Made by a program: the position numbers and the translations under genes
In this document: piece by piece, positions 15,561 to 22,996 of the stretch
Layout of the letters: every line of letters starts with the position of its first letter
Numbering within the stretch: position 1 is the stretch's first letter
NCBI GenBank assembly: GCA_964443315.1
Contig: CAYUCP010000006.1
Span: forward strand, 1 to 28,846
Direction: 5' to 3'
From: JAGOTP01 sp964443315
GTDB lineage: Bacteria; Patescibacteriota; Patescibacteriia; 2-12-FULL-60-25
Length of the DNA: 28,846 nt
Notes under the pieces: generated by a model
What the model was told of the DNA's origin: nothing
Databases searched by the model: none
The model's input: only the letters and a program-made list of their open reading frames with translations

Positions 15561-15884
15561 ATGTACCTTACCCCTCAAGATATCTGGTATATCGTGGCCA
15601 GTATTTGTTTGGTGGCAATCACGATTTTCTTATGTTTAGTGCTCTATCGGTTGTTGCGCGTCATTCGCCAAGCGGACGAGATCGTCGCCACAACGCGTGA
15701 AAAGGTGGCGTTGGTCGAAGAAACCGTAGAAAACTTGGTCGAACGTTTCACGACGTTGTCAGGTTACGCGTCGCTCGTAAGCGAAGGCGGAAAGAAGTTG
15801 CTTTCGCTCGTGGGAGACCGTGGATCGGCTTCAAAGAAATCGCGAAAAAAGGTCCTAGAAGACGACGCGGAAGACGAAGAGTAA
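15561..15884 (+). CDS. Small membrane protein with coiled-coil and acidic tail (DUF948-like)
   Basis: The 107-residue product has one N-terminal membrane helix (about 9-31) followed by a heptad-like helix (about 34-68, RQADEIVATTREKVALVEET, of which the core is IVATTREKV). It ends in a basic patch (SKKSRKKV) and an acidic tail (DDAEDEE). This layout resembles DUF948-type proteins of unknown function and many short Patescibacteria membrane proteins. The N-terminus is probably outside and the coiled coil in the cytoplasm. It has its own promoter and a strong terminator, so it is a single-gene unit. No function is assigned. Confidence 0.65.
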   Translation: MYLTPQDIWYIVASICLVAITIFLCLVLYRLLRVIRQADEIVATTREKVALVEETVENLVERFTTLSGYASLVSEGGKKLLSLVGDRGSASKKSRKKVLEDDAEDEE

Positions 15885-15901
15885 TTCGAGATCCCTCTTA
15901 A

Positions 15902-15935
15902 ACGAAAAAAGCCCATTAGTGTGGGCTTTTTTCGT
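15902..15935 (+). terminator. Intrinsic terminator before dnaE
   Basis: A perfect 13-bp repeat (15902-15914 and 15923-15935) has the stem AAAAAAGCCC/GGGCTTTTTT, loop ATTAGTGT and a T6 run. The dnaE -35 box begins only 4 bp later. Confidence 0.93.
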
Positions 15936-15938
15936 CCA

Positions 15939-15967
15939 TTGCCCCAGGGCGTCCGGACGGGTACGAT
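15939..15967 (+). promoter_or_regulatory. Promoter of dnaE, leaderless type
   Basis: TTGCCC (15939-15944) and TACGAT (15962-15967) are 17 bp apart, and the ATG follows 7 nt after the -10. The expected transcription start therefore falls on the initiation codon. Confidence 0.7.
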
Positions 15968-15974
15968 CCGGGCT

Positions 15975-18900
15975 ATGCCGTCGCCATTTGTTCACCTTCA
16001 TGCGCATTCAATGTATTCGCTCCATGACGCCATTGGCGACGTGGACGAAATTGTCGAACGCGCGAAAGAGCTGGGCTATGATGCGATCGCACTCACTGAT
16101 CACTCCGCTATGTATGGCGCAGTGGAGTTCTATGAAGCGGCCAAAAAGGGAGGTATTAAAGCGATCTTGGGAGTAGAGGTAGCCGTCGCAGCGCACAAAC
16201 ACACGGACAAGCGTGCCGGTATCGACAACCGTGTTTCGCACCTCACGCTCCTGGCTGAAACCAATGAGGGGTATCAGAACCTGCTGAAGTTGGTATCGAT
16301 TTCGTACCTGGATGGGTTCTACTACGTCCCACGTATCGATAAAGACTTGCTCAAGCAATACGGTCAGGGCTTGATCGTCTTGTCTGGCTGCATGAAAGGG
16401 GACATCCCAAAAGCCTGTCAGGCGCATGATTTGGAGAAAGCGCGTGAGTTGATCCAAGGGTACAAAGAAGCTGTAGGGGAAAACAACTTCTTTTTGGAGC
16501 TCGTGCATCACCCGGAATCACCAACCCAGATCGAGATCAACGAGTTTTTGATTCAGCTTTCAGAAGAAACAAAAACGCCGATTGTTGCAACCAAAGACGT
16601 CCACTACCTTCACGCGGATGATCGTGAGGCGCAGGACGTGCTGGTGTGTATTCATGATGGAAAGCTTTTGTCGGACCAGAATCGTCCTTCAAGTTCCACA
16701 ATGGACTTGTCCATGTCTTCGCCGGAGGAGATGGTGGAGGCGTTCAAGGACCATCCAGAAGCGATTGAGAACACGCGTAAGATCGCTGATCGTTGCAACG
16801 TAGAACTAACGCTTGGGAAAAATCACCTGCCACAGTTTGAGGTACCGGAAGGCATGACGGACAACAGCTATTTGCGTGAGCTGTGTGAGAAGGGGCTTGT
16901 CTGGCGTTATCCGGATCCAGAAAAGTACAAAGAAGCCAAAGAGCGCATGGAGTTCGAGCTTGCGACGATCGAGCGCATGGGGTTTGCGGCCTACTTCTTG
17001 ATCGTGCAGGACTACATCGTCTGGGCAAAAGAGCACGGTGTCATCGTAGGCCCTGGTCGTGGATCAGCGGCTGGGTCGGTCGTGGCCTATGCCTTGAACA
17101 TCACGAACCTTGACCCGCTGCGCTACGGACTGCTCTTCGAGCGCTTCCTGAACCCAGATCGTATCTCGATGCCGGATATCGATACGGACTTCGACGACGT
17201 GAAGCGTATCGATGTGATCAAGTACGTGACAGAGAAGTACGGCCTCGATCGTGTGGCCGGTATCATCACCTTCGGAACGATGGCGGCTCGTGCGGCGGTG
17301 CGCGATGTGGGGCGCGTTTTGGGCTTGCCATATGCGGATGTAGACCGTATTTCAAAAGTGGTACCGCCACCCGTGCAGGGAAAACACATCCCGCTTGAGA
17401 TTTCTATCAAAGAAGCGCCAGAGCTCCGCGCCATGTATGAGACTGATCCGCGCGTAAAGCGCTTGATCGACCTCGCGATTAAGCTCGAAGGAACCACGCG
17501 CCACGCCTCGCAGCACGCCTGTGGCATTGTGATCACGCCAGAGCCGCTCGTTGAGTTTTCTGCGATGCAGAAGGCACAAGGCGGTGACGTCGATCGTGTC
17601 GTGCAATATGCGGGTCATTCGGCGGAAGCGATCGGGCTCCTCAAGATGGACTTCTTAGGTCTGTCTAACTTGTCGATCATTCGTGATTGTTTGTCGATCG
17701 TTGAAGCGGTGTACGGCGATGTGGTGAAAGTCGACGAAATTCCGTTGGATGATGTCCAAACGTTCGAACTGCTTGGTCGTGGTGATACCACGGGGGTCTT
17801 CCAGCTCGAATCAGAAGGCATGAAGAAGTACATCCGCGAACTGAAGCCTACAATGATCGAAGACATCATCGCGATGGTCGCCTTATACCGCCCGGGTCCA
17901 ATGCAGTTCATTGAGTCCTTTATTGCGCGTAAACATGGTCGGGAGAAGATCAGATACATGCATCCGCTCACCGAGAGCGCGCTTCGGAATACCTACGGGA
18001 TCCCGGTCTACCAAGAGCAAGTCATGCAAGTGTCGAAAGACATGGCCGGGTTTACGCCAGGAGAAGCTGACACGCTCCGTAAAGCCATGGGAAAGAAGAT
18101 CGCCAAGCTCATGGCGGAGCTAAAGGTGAAATTTATCGATGGTTCGGTCAAAAACGGTGTAGAGCGCGAAACGGCCGCAGCCATTTTCCAACAGTTCGAA
18201 GAATTCGCCGCGTACGGCTTCAATAAATCGCATGCCGCTTGTTACGCGTTGATCGCGTATCAGACGGCTTATCTCAAAAGTCGCTACCCAGACGCCTTCA
18301 TGGCGGCGCTTTTAAACTCCGACTGCCAAAACATCGACCGTATCACGATTGAAGTCGACGAGTGTCGTCGTATGGGGTTGCCGGTCTTGTCGCCGGACGT
18401 AAACGAATCATTTGCGCGGTTTAGCGTCATCAAAGGCAAGAATACGCTCCGCTTTGGTCTCCTCGCGATTAAAGGGTTGGGAGAAGATATCGCTGAGTTC
18501 GTCATTAAGGAGCGTAAAGCAAACGGTCCATACAAAGATCTGGCGGACTTCGTGCGACGTATGAACCACAAGTCGTTCAACCGGCGCTCTCTTGAAGTCT
18601 TTATTCGCTCCGGGGCGCTGGATCGCTTTGGAGATCGTAACCAGCTCTATTTCAACGTTGAAACAATTCTTGAATATCACAAGCGTCACGCCCAGGAATC
18701 GAGTTCTGGCCAATTCAACCTGTTCTCGCTGTCGGAAGACGCGGCGGATGCGGGGATTCAGCTTCGTCCCGCGCCCCCAGCCGTCCAACGCGACTGCTTG
18801 AAGTGGGAGAAAGAGCTGCTTGGCCTCTATCTCTCCGCGCATCCGTTTGACGAATTTAGCCAGCGCTTGAAACACTTCTGCGTTCCGGTGCATCAGGTTG

Positions 18901-19523
18901 CTCAAAAAGGCCCAGAGATGAAGCGTCGCAAGGAAAAATCGATCCGTATTGCCGGGCTTGTGACAACTGCTAAGAAAATTGCGACCAAAGCCAACGAACC
19001 AATGGCCTTCTTGAAGGTGGAGGATCTGACGGGAGACATTGAGGTCGTCGTTTTCCCACGTACCTACAAGGAGAAGCCGGAAGTGTGGGAGGCGGATAAA
19101 ATCCTGGTGGTGAGCGGTCGTCCGCAAGAAAAAGACGGTGAATGGAAGATCTTGGCGGAAACGGCGTATGAAGTTACCTCTGAAAACATCGACATGATTG
19201 AAGAGGCAACCCGGGGAGGAGTTGTATCAATCGTGGAGGAAGAGTCGGAAGCGTTGAAGAAAGACCTAGCCGAGACAAACGTTCGTTCACGGCAGATTCA
19301 GGCCGTGACGCTGACCTTGCGCGCTCAGCTTCCGGAAACGATTCTCTTAACTCTGCGCGGAATCCTCGATAAGTACCCAGGGCAATACAACGTGTACTTC
19401 GCCATTGAAAATCCAGGCGGTAAACAAAAGATTTTGTCGTCCTATCGAATTGCGTTCAATGACTTGATCGCCAAAGAAGTCGAGGGGATTCTTGGTGCCG
19501 ACACTGTGAAAGCGGAAGTATAA
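15975..19523 (+). CDS. dnaE: DNA polymerase III alpha subunit DnaE
   Basis: The 1182-residue protein is the replicative polymerase of the DnaE1 type. An N-terminal PHP domain (about 1-280) starts with HLHAHSMYS (His9, His11), and its metal-binding set looks largely intact, so proofreading by this domain is possible. The polymerase core has PGRGSAAGS (about 363-371) and PDIDTDF with catalytic Asp401 and Asp403. Tandem helix-hairpin-helix sequence precedes an OB fold at about 988-1065. The start is set to the ATG at 15975 because a good promoter ends 7 nt upstream and the PHP motif follows at once. No separate epsilon subunit gene is in the window. Confidence 0.97.
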   Translation: MPSPFVHLHAHSMYSLHDAIGDVDEIVERAKELGYDAIALTDHSAMYGAVEFYEAAKKGGIKAILGVEVAVAAHKHTDKRAGIDNRVSHLTLLAETNEGYQNLLKLVSISYLDGFYYVPRIDKDLLKQYGQGLIVLSGCMKGDIPKACQAHDLEKARELIQGYKEAVGENNFFLELVHHPESPTQIEINEFLIQLSEETKTPIVATKDVHYLHADDREAQDVLVCIHDGKLLSDQNRPSSSTMDLSMSSPEEMVEAFKDHPEAIENTRKIADRCNVELTLGKNHLPQFEVPEGMTDNSYLRELCEKGLVWRYPDPEKYKEAKERMEFELATIERMGFAAYFLIVQDYIVWAKEHGVIVGPGRGSAAGSVVAYALNITNLDPLRYGLLFERFLNPDRISMPDIDTDFDDVKRIDVIKYVTEKYGLDRVAGIITFGTMAARAAVRDVGRVLGLPYADVDRISKVVPPPVQGKHIPLEISIKEAPELRAMYETDPRVKRLIDLAIKLEGTTRHASQHACGIVITPEPLVEFSAMQKAQGGDVDRVVQYAGHSAEAIGLLKMDFLGLSNLSIIRDCLSIVEAVYGDVVKVDEIPLDDVQTFELLGRGDTTGVFQLESEGMKKYIRELKPTMIEDIIAMVALYRPGPMQFIESFIARKHGREKIRYMHPLTESALRNTYGIPVYQEQVMQVSKDMAGFTPGEADTLRKAMGKKIAKLMAELKVKFIDGSVKNGVERETAAAIFQQFEEFAAYGFNKSHAACYALIAYQTAYLKSRYPDAFMAALLNSDCQNIDRITIEVDECRRMGLPVLSPDVNESFARFSVIKGKNTLRFGLLAIKGLGEDIAEFVIKERKANGPYKDLADFVRRMNHKSFNRRSLEVFIRSGALDRFGDRNQLYFNVETILEYHKRHAQESSSGQFNLFSLSEDAADAGIQLRPAPPAVQRDCLKWEKELLGLYLSAHPFDEFSQRLKHFCVPVHQVAQKGPEMKRRKEKSIRIAGLVTTAKKIATKANEPMAFLKVEDLTGDIEVVVFPRTYKEKPEVWEADKILVVSGRPQEKDGEWKILAETAYEVTSENIDMIEEATRGGVVSIVEEESEALKKDLAETNVRSRQIQAVTLTLRAQLPETILLTLRGILDKYPGQYNVYFAIENPGGKQKILSSYRIAFNDLIAKEVEGILGADTVKAEV

Positions 19524-19620
19524 ACAATAGAAAAGACAGTGTTCTTGAACGACGAGACCATCCGTGTTGCGCAGCAACTTGTTGAGGAGTGAAAGAGCGT
19601 CATCTTTTCTATTTCCGTGA

Positions 19621-19626
19621 TATACT
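19621..19626 (+). promoter_or_regulatory. Start-proximal -10 element of the beta-CASP gene
   Basis: TATACT lies 7 nt before the ATG at 19634, with GGAGCGC between. Its -35 is weak (CGTCAT, 17 bp away). GGAG here is too close to the ATG for normal SD use. Confidence 0.5.
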
Positions 19627-19633
19627 GGAGCGC

Positions 19634-20983
19634 ATGAAGCTGACGTTCCTTGGTGCGGCACGTGAAGTTACAGGCTCCTGCTATCTCGTAGAAACCCAAA
19701 AGACCCGCATCCTCGTGGATTGCGGCATGTTTCAAGGTTGCGAGTTCTGTGAAGCGCGTAACTTTGAAGAAGTGTTCATCCAACCCGCCACGATTGATGC
19801 GGTGTTTATCACCCACGCTCACCTCGACCATACGGGTCGCTTGCCACGTCTCATCAAGCAAGGGTTCAAGGGCAAGATCTATGCCACGGCCCCAACCATC
19901 GATTTAATGAAGCTCGTGTTGGAGGATGCGTTTCACATCATGGAAGAAAACCACCGTCGCAACGCGCGACCGATGCTCTACGAAGAGCAGGACATGGTGC
20001 AGGTGTTGAAGCGTTGCGTGCCCGCTGAATATAGCCACTCCGTTCGCATGGGGGATTTGATGGTCCGTTTTCGCGATGCGGGCCACATCTTTGGGAGCGC
20101 GTTTATAGAAATTCGTGAACAGGGTGGGGCGAAGCTCGCGTTCTCGGGCGATCTGGGAAATACCCACGTGCCCATTCTTCGTGCCACGGCACAGCTCTCC
20201 GGCATGGATGCGGTGGTCATGGAATCAACCTACGGCAATCGTATTCATGAAGACGAGTCTTCGCGGAGTGACAAGCTCCATGAACTTATTCAGGGGACGG
20301 TAAAACAGGGGGGTGTTCTCTTGATTCCGGCCTTTGCGATTGAGCGTACGCAGCAGTTGCTCTACGAATTGAACGATTTGGTTCAAGAAAAGCGCTTGCC
20401 AAAGCTTGATGTGTATTTGGATAGCCCAATGGCCATTCGGGCCACGCGGGTCATTAAGAGCTACCCCGAGTACTACGATCCAGAAGCGATGCGCAAGGTG
20501 AACAAAGGCGAAGATTTGTTTGACTTCGAAGGCCTCCATCTCTGTGAAGCACGTGATGAATCGAAGCAGATCAACTTTGTCCCGCCGCCCAAGATCATTA
20601 TTTCAGGGGCTGGTATGATGAATGGCGGTCGCATTCTGCATCATTTGGTGCGGTATCTAGGCAATCCAAAGAATACAGTTCTGATTATCGGCTACCAAGC
20701 GCAAGGGACGCTTGGGAGAAAGCTATATACGGGAGAAAAGGTTGTAGAGGTCTTGGGGGAGCGCATTCAAGTCCGTGCGGCGATTAAAAGCATCGGTGCC
20801 TATAGCGCGCATGCTGACCAACCAACGCTCGTGAACTGGATTCGTTCAGCATCGGCTTTGCCCAAGCGCGTCTTCTGCACACATGGCGAAGAGGGGACGG
20901 CGATCGGGCTCGCCACGCGTCTCACGGAAGAGTTGGGGATTCAAGCGCATGCTCCACGTCTCGCGGAGAGCGTCGAGCTATAA
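19634..20983 (+). CDS. MBL-fold beta-CASP ribonuclease
   Basis: The 449-residue protein carries the metallo-beta-lactamase motif HAHLDHTGRLP (His61, His63, Asp65, His66). An early GAAREVTGSCY strand and metal-site DAGHIFGSAFI and SGDLG segments follow. A beta-CASP insertion begins near ESTYGNR, and the RMM part (SGAGMMNGGRILHH; GAYSAHADQ) is at the C-terminus. This is the CPSF73/YSH1-like group found in bacteria and archaea, whose members cut or trim RNA with two zinc ions. It is shorter than RNase J and lacks the RNase J C-terminal domain. The likely role is RNA processing or decay. Confidence 0.9.
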   Translation: MKLTFLGAAREVTGSCYLVETQKTRILVDCGMFQGCEFCEARNFEEVFIQPATIDAVFITHAHLDHTGRLPRLIKQGFKGKIYATAPTIDLMKLVLEDAFHIMEENHRRNARPMLYEEQDMVQVLKRCVPAEYSHSVRMGDLMVRFRDAGHIFGSAFIEIREQGGAKLAFSGDLGNTHVPILRATAQLSGMDAVVMESTYGNRIHEDESSRSDKLHELIQGTVKQGGVLLIPAFAIERTQQLLYELNDLVQEKRLPKLDVYLDSPMAIRATRVIKSYPEYYDPEAMRKVNKGEDLFDFEGLHLCEARDESKQINFVPPPKIIISGAGMMNGGRILHHLVRYLGNPKNTVLIIGYQAQGTLGRKLYTGEKVVEVLGERIQVRAAIKSIGAYSAHADQPTLVNWIRSASALPKRVFCTHGEEGTAIGLATRLTEELGIQAHAPRLAESVEL

Positions 20984-20984
20984 T
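20979..20984 (+). promoter_or_regulatory. -10 consensus overlapping the stop of the beta-CASP gene
   Basis: A perfect TATAAT lies over the stop codon of the beta-CASP gene and could start a transcript near 20991 that runs to the terminator at 21330. I do not see a convincing -35 box. Confidence 0.4.
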
Positions 20985-21015
20985 CAGCTCTCATGTCTTG
21001 ACAGGAGTTGAGAAA

Positions 21016-21174
21016 TTGGGTTCCCTGTTCGGCAAGAAACGGACTGTTGAGGCGCCACGCTTCCGGTCGTTCTGCAATGCCTGCGATGGCTGTACTTGCC
21101 AGCCTGTCGAACGCGGCTTTTCTGTTGGGGGCTCGTCTTCCGCTCTTTCAGCGCTTAACCGGTACCAGAGGTGA
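21016..21174 (+). CDS. Possible 52-residue cysteine-rich peptide (TTG start)
   Basis: A frame starting at TTG (21016) encodes 52 residues with a basic beginning (GSLFGKKR), a tight cysteine cluster CNACDGCTC (Cys20, 23, 26, 28) and a Ser/Gly-rich tail. AGGAG lies 8 nt before the TTG, a good SD in a region where native genes mostly lack one. The cluster could bind a metal or be a maturation core, but no homologue comes to mind. Codon use is only partly native (several CGG), and other frames are also open here, so chance is a real possibility. Confidence 0.2.
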   Translation: MGSLFGKKRTVEAPRFRSFCNACDGCTCQPVERGFSVGGSSSALSALNRYQR

Positions 21175-21329
21175 GGCGTTGTCAAACAGTTGTCACATCA
21201 GGCGTAAGAGATACGGGCTCATGACCCAGCTCTGCGTCCACAAAACGGTGTAGGTATCAGTGAACTCTGACGCCTATGGTGTGTACGATGAGTGGAAGAC
21301 GTCCCCTAGCCGGGATGCGCCGTTCAGTG

Positions 21330-21354
21330 AGGAGCCCTGCTAAAGGCTCCTTTT
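21330..21354 (+). terminator. Intrinsic terminator inside the 3' end of GH1
   Basis: AGGAGCC (21330-21336) and GGCTCCT (21345-21351) pair over 7 bp with an 8-nt loop and run into TTTT on the plus strand. It overlaps the last codons of the minus-strand GH1 gene. The minus-strand side has no T-tract, so it serves the plus-strand transcript. Confidence 0.7.
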
Positions 21355-22560
21355 CTCGTTTTGAGAACGAGCCTGCTGAATAAGCTTTTTGTAGAGCCAG
21401 GCAGAAGGACGGGGTAGTCTCTTTTGCGTCGCATACTCCACCTCGACGAGTCCAAAACGAGGCGTGAAGCCATCCGCCCATTCAAAGTTGTCCAAGAGAC
21501 TCCAATGTAGATAGCCAATGACGGGTATGCCTTCTTTTATTGCAGTAGATAGGCTTTGCAAACTTTCTTCTAAGAAAGCTGGTCTATGTGAGTCGGTTGC
21601 ATCAGCAAGGCCGTGCTCTGTGATCAGAATCGGCTTCTTTTTGTGGCGGAGTGATCGAACGATTTCTCCTAAGCCTTCTGGACGAAGTTCCCAGCCAAGA
21701 TCGCTCGTTGGGCGGTCTGTTTCTTTGGGGTCTTGAAAGCGTGGCCAGAATCGCCCTGTCGCATCTAGCCGACGATGGAAGTAGTAGTTGATGCCAAGCA
21801 GATCGTGCGTGTTCCACCCACTCAGCCAGTAGAAGGAGAAATTGTTGAAGGCAGCCATCCAGCCAGCAGCGAATCGTTCGATGAGGCTGTATGGATGAAC
21901 TGGTTCAAAGGTTGTCATGTTTTGTGCTACACCAACGGGAAGAGTAGGGGAAAGACGTTTGATGACTTTGTAGGCCGCCTTGTGTGCTCGAGCCATGTTC
22001 CAAAGAACGCGGAACATCTTCCACGTGCTTCGCTCTCGAGGAGGCCAGGCTCCAATTTGATACGACATGAACGCGTAGACGCCGGGTTCATTGATGGTAA
22101 GAAGCATGTCGATCTCCGATCCAAGACGGCGAGTCACGACGTCGACATACCGAACAAAGTATTTTACGACGCAAGATGACGACCAGCCACCTAGGGCGGC
22201 GAGCCACTCCGGATTCGTGAAGTGGTGGAGCGTGACCACGGTTTTGATACCTTTCGCGCGTAGTGCTTGGAGTATGTCTGCGTAATGGCAGAGGGTCGCC
22301 TCATCAAATACGTCTGGCTCTGGTTCAATGCGAGACCACTCAAGCGAAAGGCGATGGGCGTTATGACCGAGTTCAGAAATGAGCTCTACATCACTTGGCC
22401 AGCGATTCCACTGGTCACAGGCGTTTCCGGATTGTTTTATCTCTGGTTGGACGCGTTTTTCCCAAGCCCACCAGTCATTGGCGACGTTTCCACCTTCTAC
22501 TTGGTGACTGGAGGTAGCCGCACCCCACAAAAAGCTGCTTGGAAAGGAGAGTTTAATCAT
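21340..22560 (-). CDS. Glycoside hydrolase family 1 beta-glycosidase
   Basis: The 406-residue protein has the GH1 N-terminal signature FPSSFLWGAATSSHQVEG (6-23). The acid/base glutamate is Glu158 in TINEP, and the nucleophile is Glu315 in LITEHGLAD, where most relatives have TENG. HWSLLDNFEWADGF near 352-365 forms the sugar-binding wall. The length is somewhat below the usual 440-480, closer to bacterial/archaeal short forms. It should hydrolyse or transfer beta-linked sugars in the cytoplasm, as no signal peptide is seen. It stands alone, opposite to its neighbours, between two structured gene-free stretches, with no sugar transporter nearby. Confidence 0.92.
   Translation of the reverse strand: MIKLSFPSSFLWGAATSSHQVEGGNVANDWWAWEKRVQPEIKQSGNACDQWNRWPSDVELISELGHNAHRLSLEWSRIEPEPDVFDEATLCHYADILQALRAKGIKTVVTLHHFTNPEWLAALGGWSSSCVVKYFVRYVDVVTRRLGSEIDMLLTINEPGVYAFMSYQIGAWPPRERSTWKMFRVLWNMARAHKAAYKVIKRLSPTLPVGVAQNMTTFEPVHPYSLIERFAAGWMAAFNNFSFYWLSGWNTHDLLGINYYFHRRLDATGRFWPRFQDPKETDRPTSDLGWELRPEGLGEIVRSLRHKKKPILITEHGLADATDSHRPAFLEESLQSLSTAIKEGIPVIGYLHWSLLDNFEWADGFTPRFGLVEVEYATQKRLPRPSAWLYKKLIQQARSQNEKRSL
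22162..22174 (+). repeat. 13-bp repeat copy 1 (inside GH1)
   Basis: TTTTACGACGCAA occurs here within the GH1 coding sequence (minus-strand codons for about residues 129-134, SCVVKY). It shares 16 bp, ATTTTACGACGCAAGA, with copy 2. Confidence 0.7.
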
Positions 22561-22573
22561 ATCTGCTTGATTT

Positions 22574-22603
22574 AGTATGGTCGCTTGACGGATCTCCTGA
22601 CAA
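22574..22603 (-). promoter_or_regulatory. Probable promoter of GH1
   Basis: On the minus strand, TTGTCA (plus 22598-22603) and CATACT (plus 22574-22579) are 18 bp apart. The ATG lies 13 nt after the -10. There is no SD. Confidence 0.55.
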
Positions 22604-22860
22604 GGTATGTGATGGAGGTGAGGATCTGGTCGAGCGGTAAGATTTCCGCCTCAAAAGGGTTCGCTCCCAGTCCTGTAACTTCATAAAACGTTCAACTCGC
22701 ACGTTATCGGGTGGGGCACAGTGGTCGTAAGACCTATCGCCCCGCTCGCTCCCACGGGAGCCCTTCAGCACAAACCCGCCGGGTATTGTCCCGGTCCGTC
22801 CAATGGTGAGGGTCGTACGACCCCCGGGTACGCAACAGGCTCCCAATTTCTATACCCAAA
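22604..22860. ncRNA. Candidate structured RNA between GH1 and typA
   Basis: This stretch holds at least six consecutive stems in under 200 bases. They are GCGG/CCGC (22634-22649), GGG/CCC with loop TTCGCT (22657-22668), AACGT/ACGTT (22687-22705), and GGGGC/GCCCC (22713-22743) enclosing GGTC/GACC on a GTAA tetraloop of GNRA type. GCTCC/GGAGC (22748-22761), CCGGG/CCCGG (22779-22794) and the 14-bp palindrome GGGTCGTACGACCC (22810-22823) follow. No convincing reading frame fits on either strand, and I could not match it to RNase P, tmRNA, SRP, 6S or a known riboswitch. The strand of transcription is uncertain. Confidence 0.45.
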
Positions 22861-22869
22861 TTAAAAACA

Positions 22870-22882
22870 TTTTACGACGCAA
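22870..22882 (+). repeat. 13-bp repeat copy 2 (upstream of typA)
   Basis: TTTTACGACGCAA lies between the structured stretch and typA. With copy 3 it shares 19 bp, AAAACATTTTACGACGCAA. Confidence 0.8.
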
Positions 22883-22952
22883 GAAAAGAAAAACACGTTC
22901 AGATCAACTCTTTTGACGAAAAGGCTCTGTTGAGCTATCATTTTGCCCAGTT

Positions 22953-22976
22953 CCGCCGGCAACGGCGCCTCTTTTT
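22953..22976 (+). terminator. Hairpin with T-run in the typA leader region
   Basis: GCCG-GCAA-CGGC with short extension (around 22954-22966) is followed by CTCTTTTT (22969-22976), about 20 nt before the typA ATG. It resembles an intrinsic terminator or attenuator for transcripts coming from the structured stretch upstream. Confidence 0.4.
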
Positions 22977-22996
22977 ATCTACGCAGCTACATCATT

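Larger units (their letters stand above)
20991..21355 (+). other. Gene-free stretch, putative 350-nt transcript of unknown nature
   Basis: This stretch between the beta-CASP gene and GH1 is bounded by a TATAAT at its left and an intrinsic terminator at its right, both on the plus strand. Several complementary segments (AGGCGT near 21200 with ACGCCT near 21272; GGG-CTCATGA-CCC) suggest secondary structure. I looked for tRNA, tmRNA, RNase P, SRP and 6S signatures and found none. The left half can also encode a 52-residue cysteine-rich peptide (listed separately). It may be a structured RNA, a small-protein mRNA or both. Confidence 0.35.

Noticed and set aside
21200..21250. Possible tRNA-Met-like anticodon arm (GGG-CTCATGA-CCC)
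   Set aside because: Only three stem pairs form, and no D-arm, T-arm or acceptor stem surrounds it.
22615..22672. tRNA-like stretch with GGTCGAGCGGTAA and GGGTTCGCTCCC
   Set aside because: The putative T-arm pairs only three bases around a 6-nt loop, no proper anticodon stem forms and the acceptor ends do not pair over 7 bp. I keep it only as part of the structured stretch.
22553..22846. 97-residue minus-strand frame over the structured stretch
   Set aside because: Arg/Ser/Gly-rich low-quality sequence that crosses the GH1 promoter and the GC hairpins; no start signal.
22943..22996. Upstream TTG start for typA
   Set aside because: Family members start at MDIRN, and the 18 extra residues fall over a hairpin and T-run.
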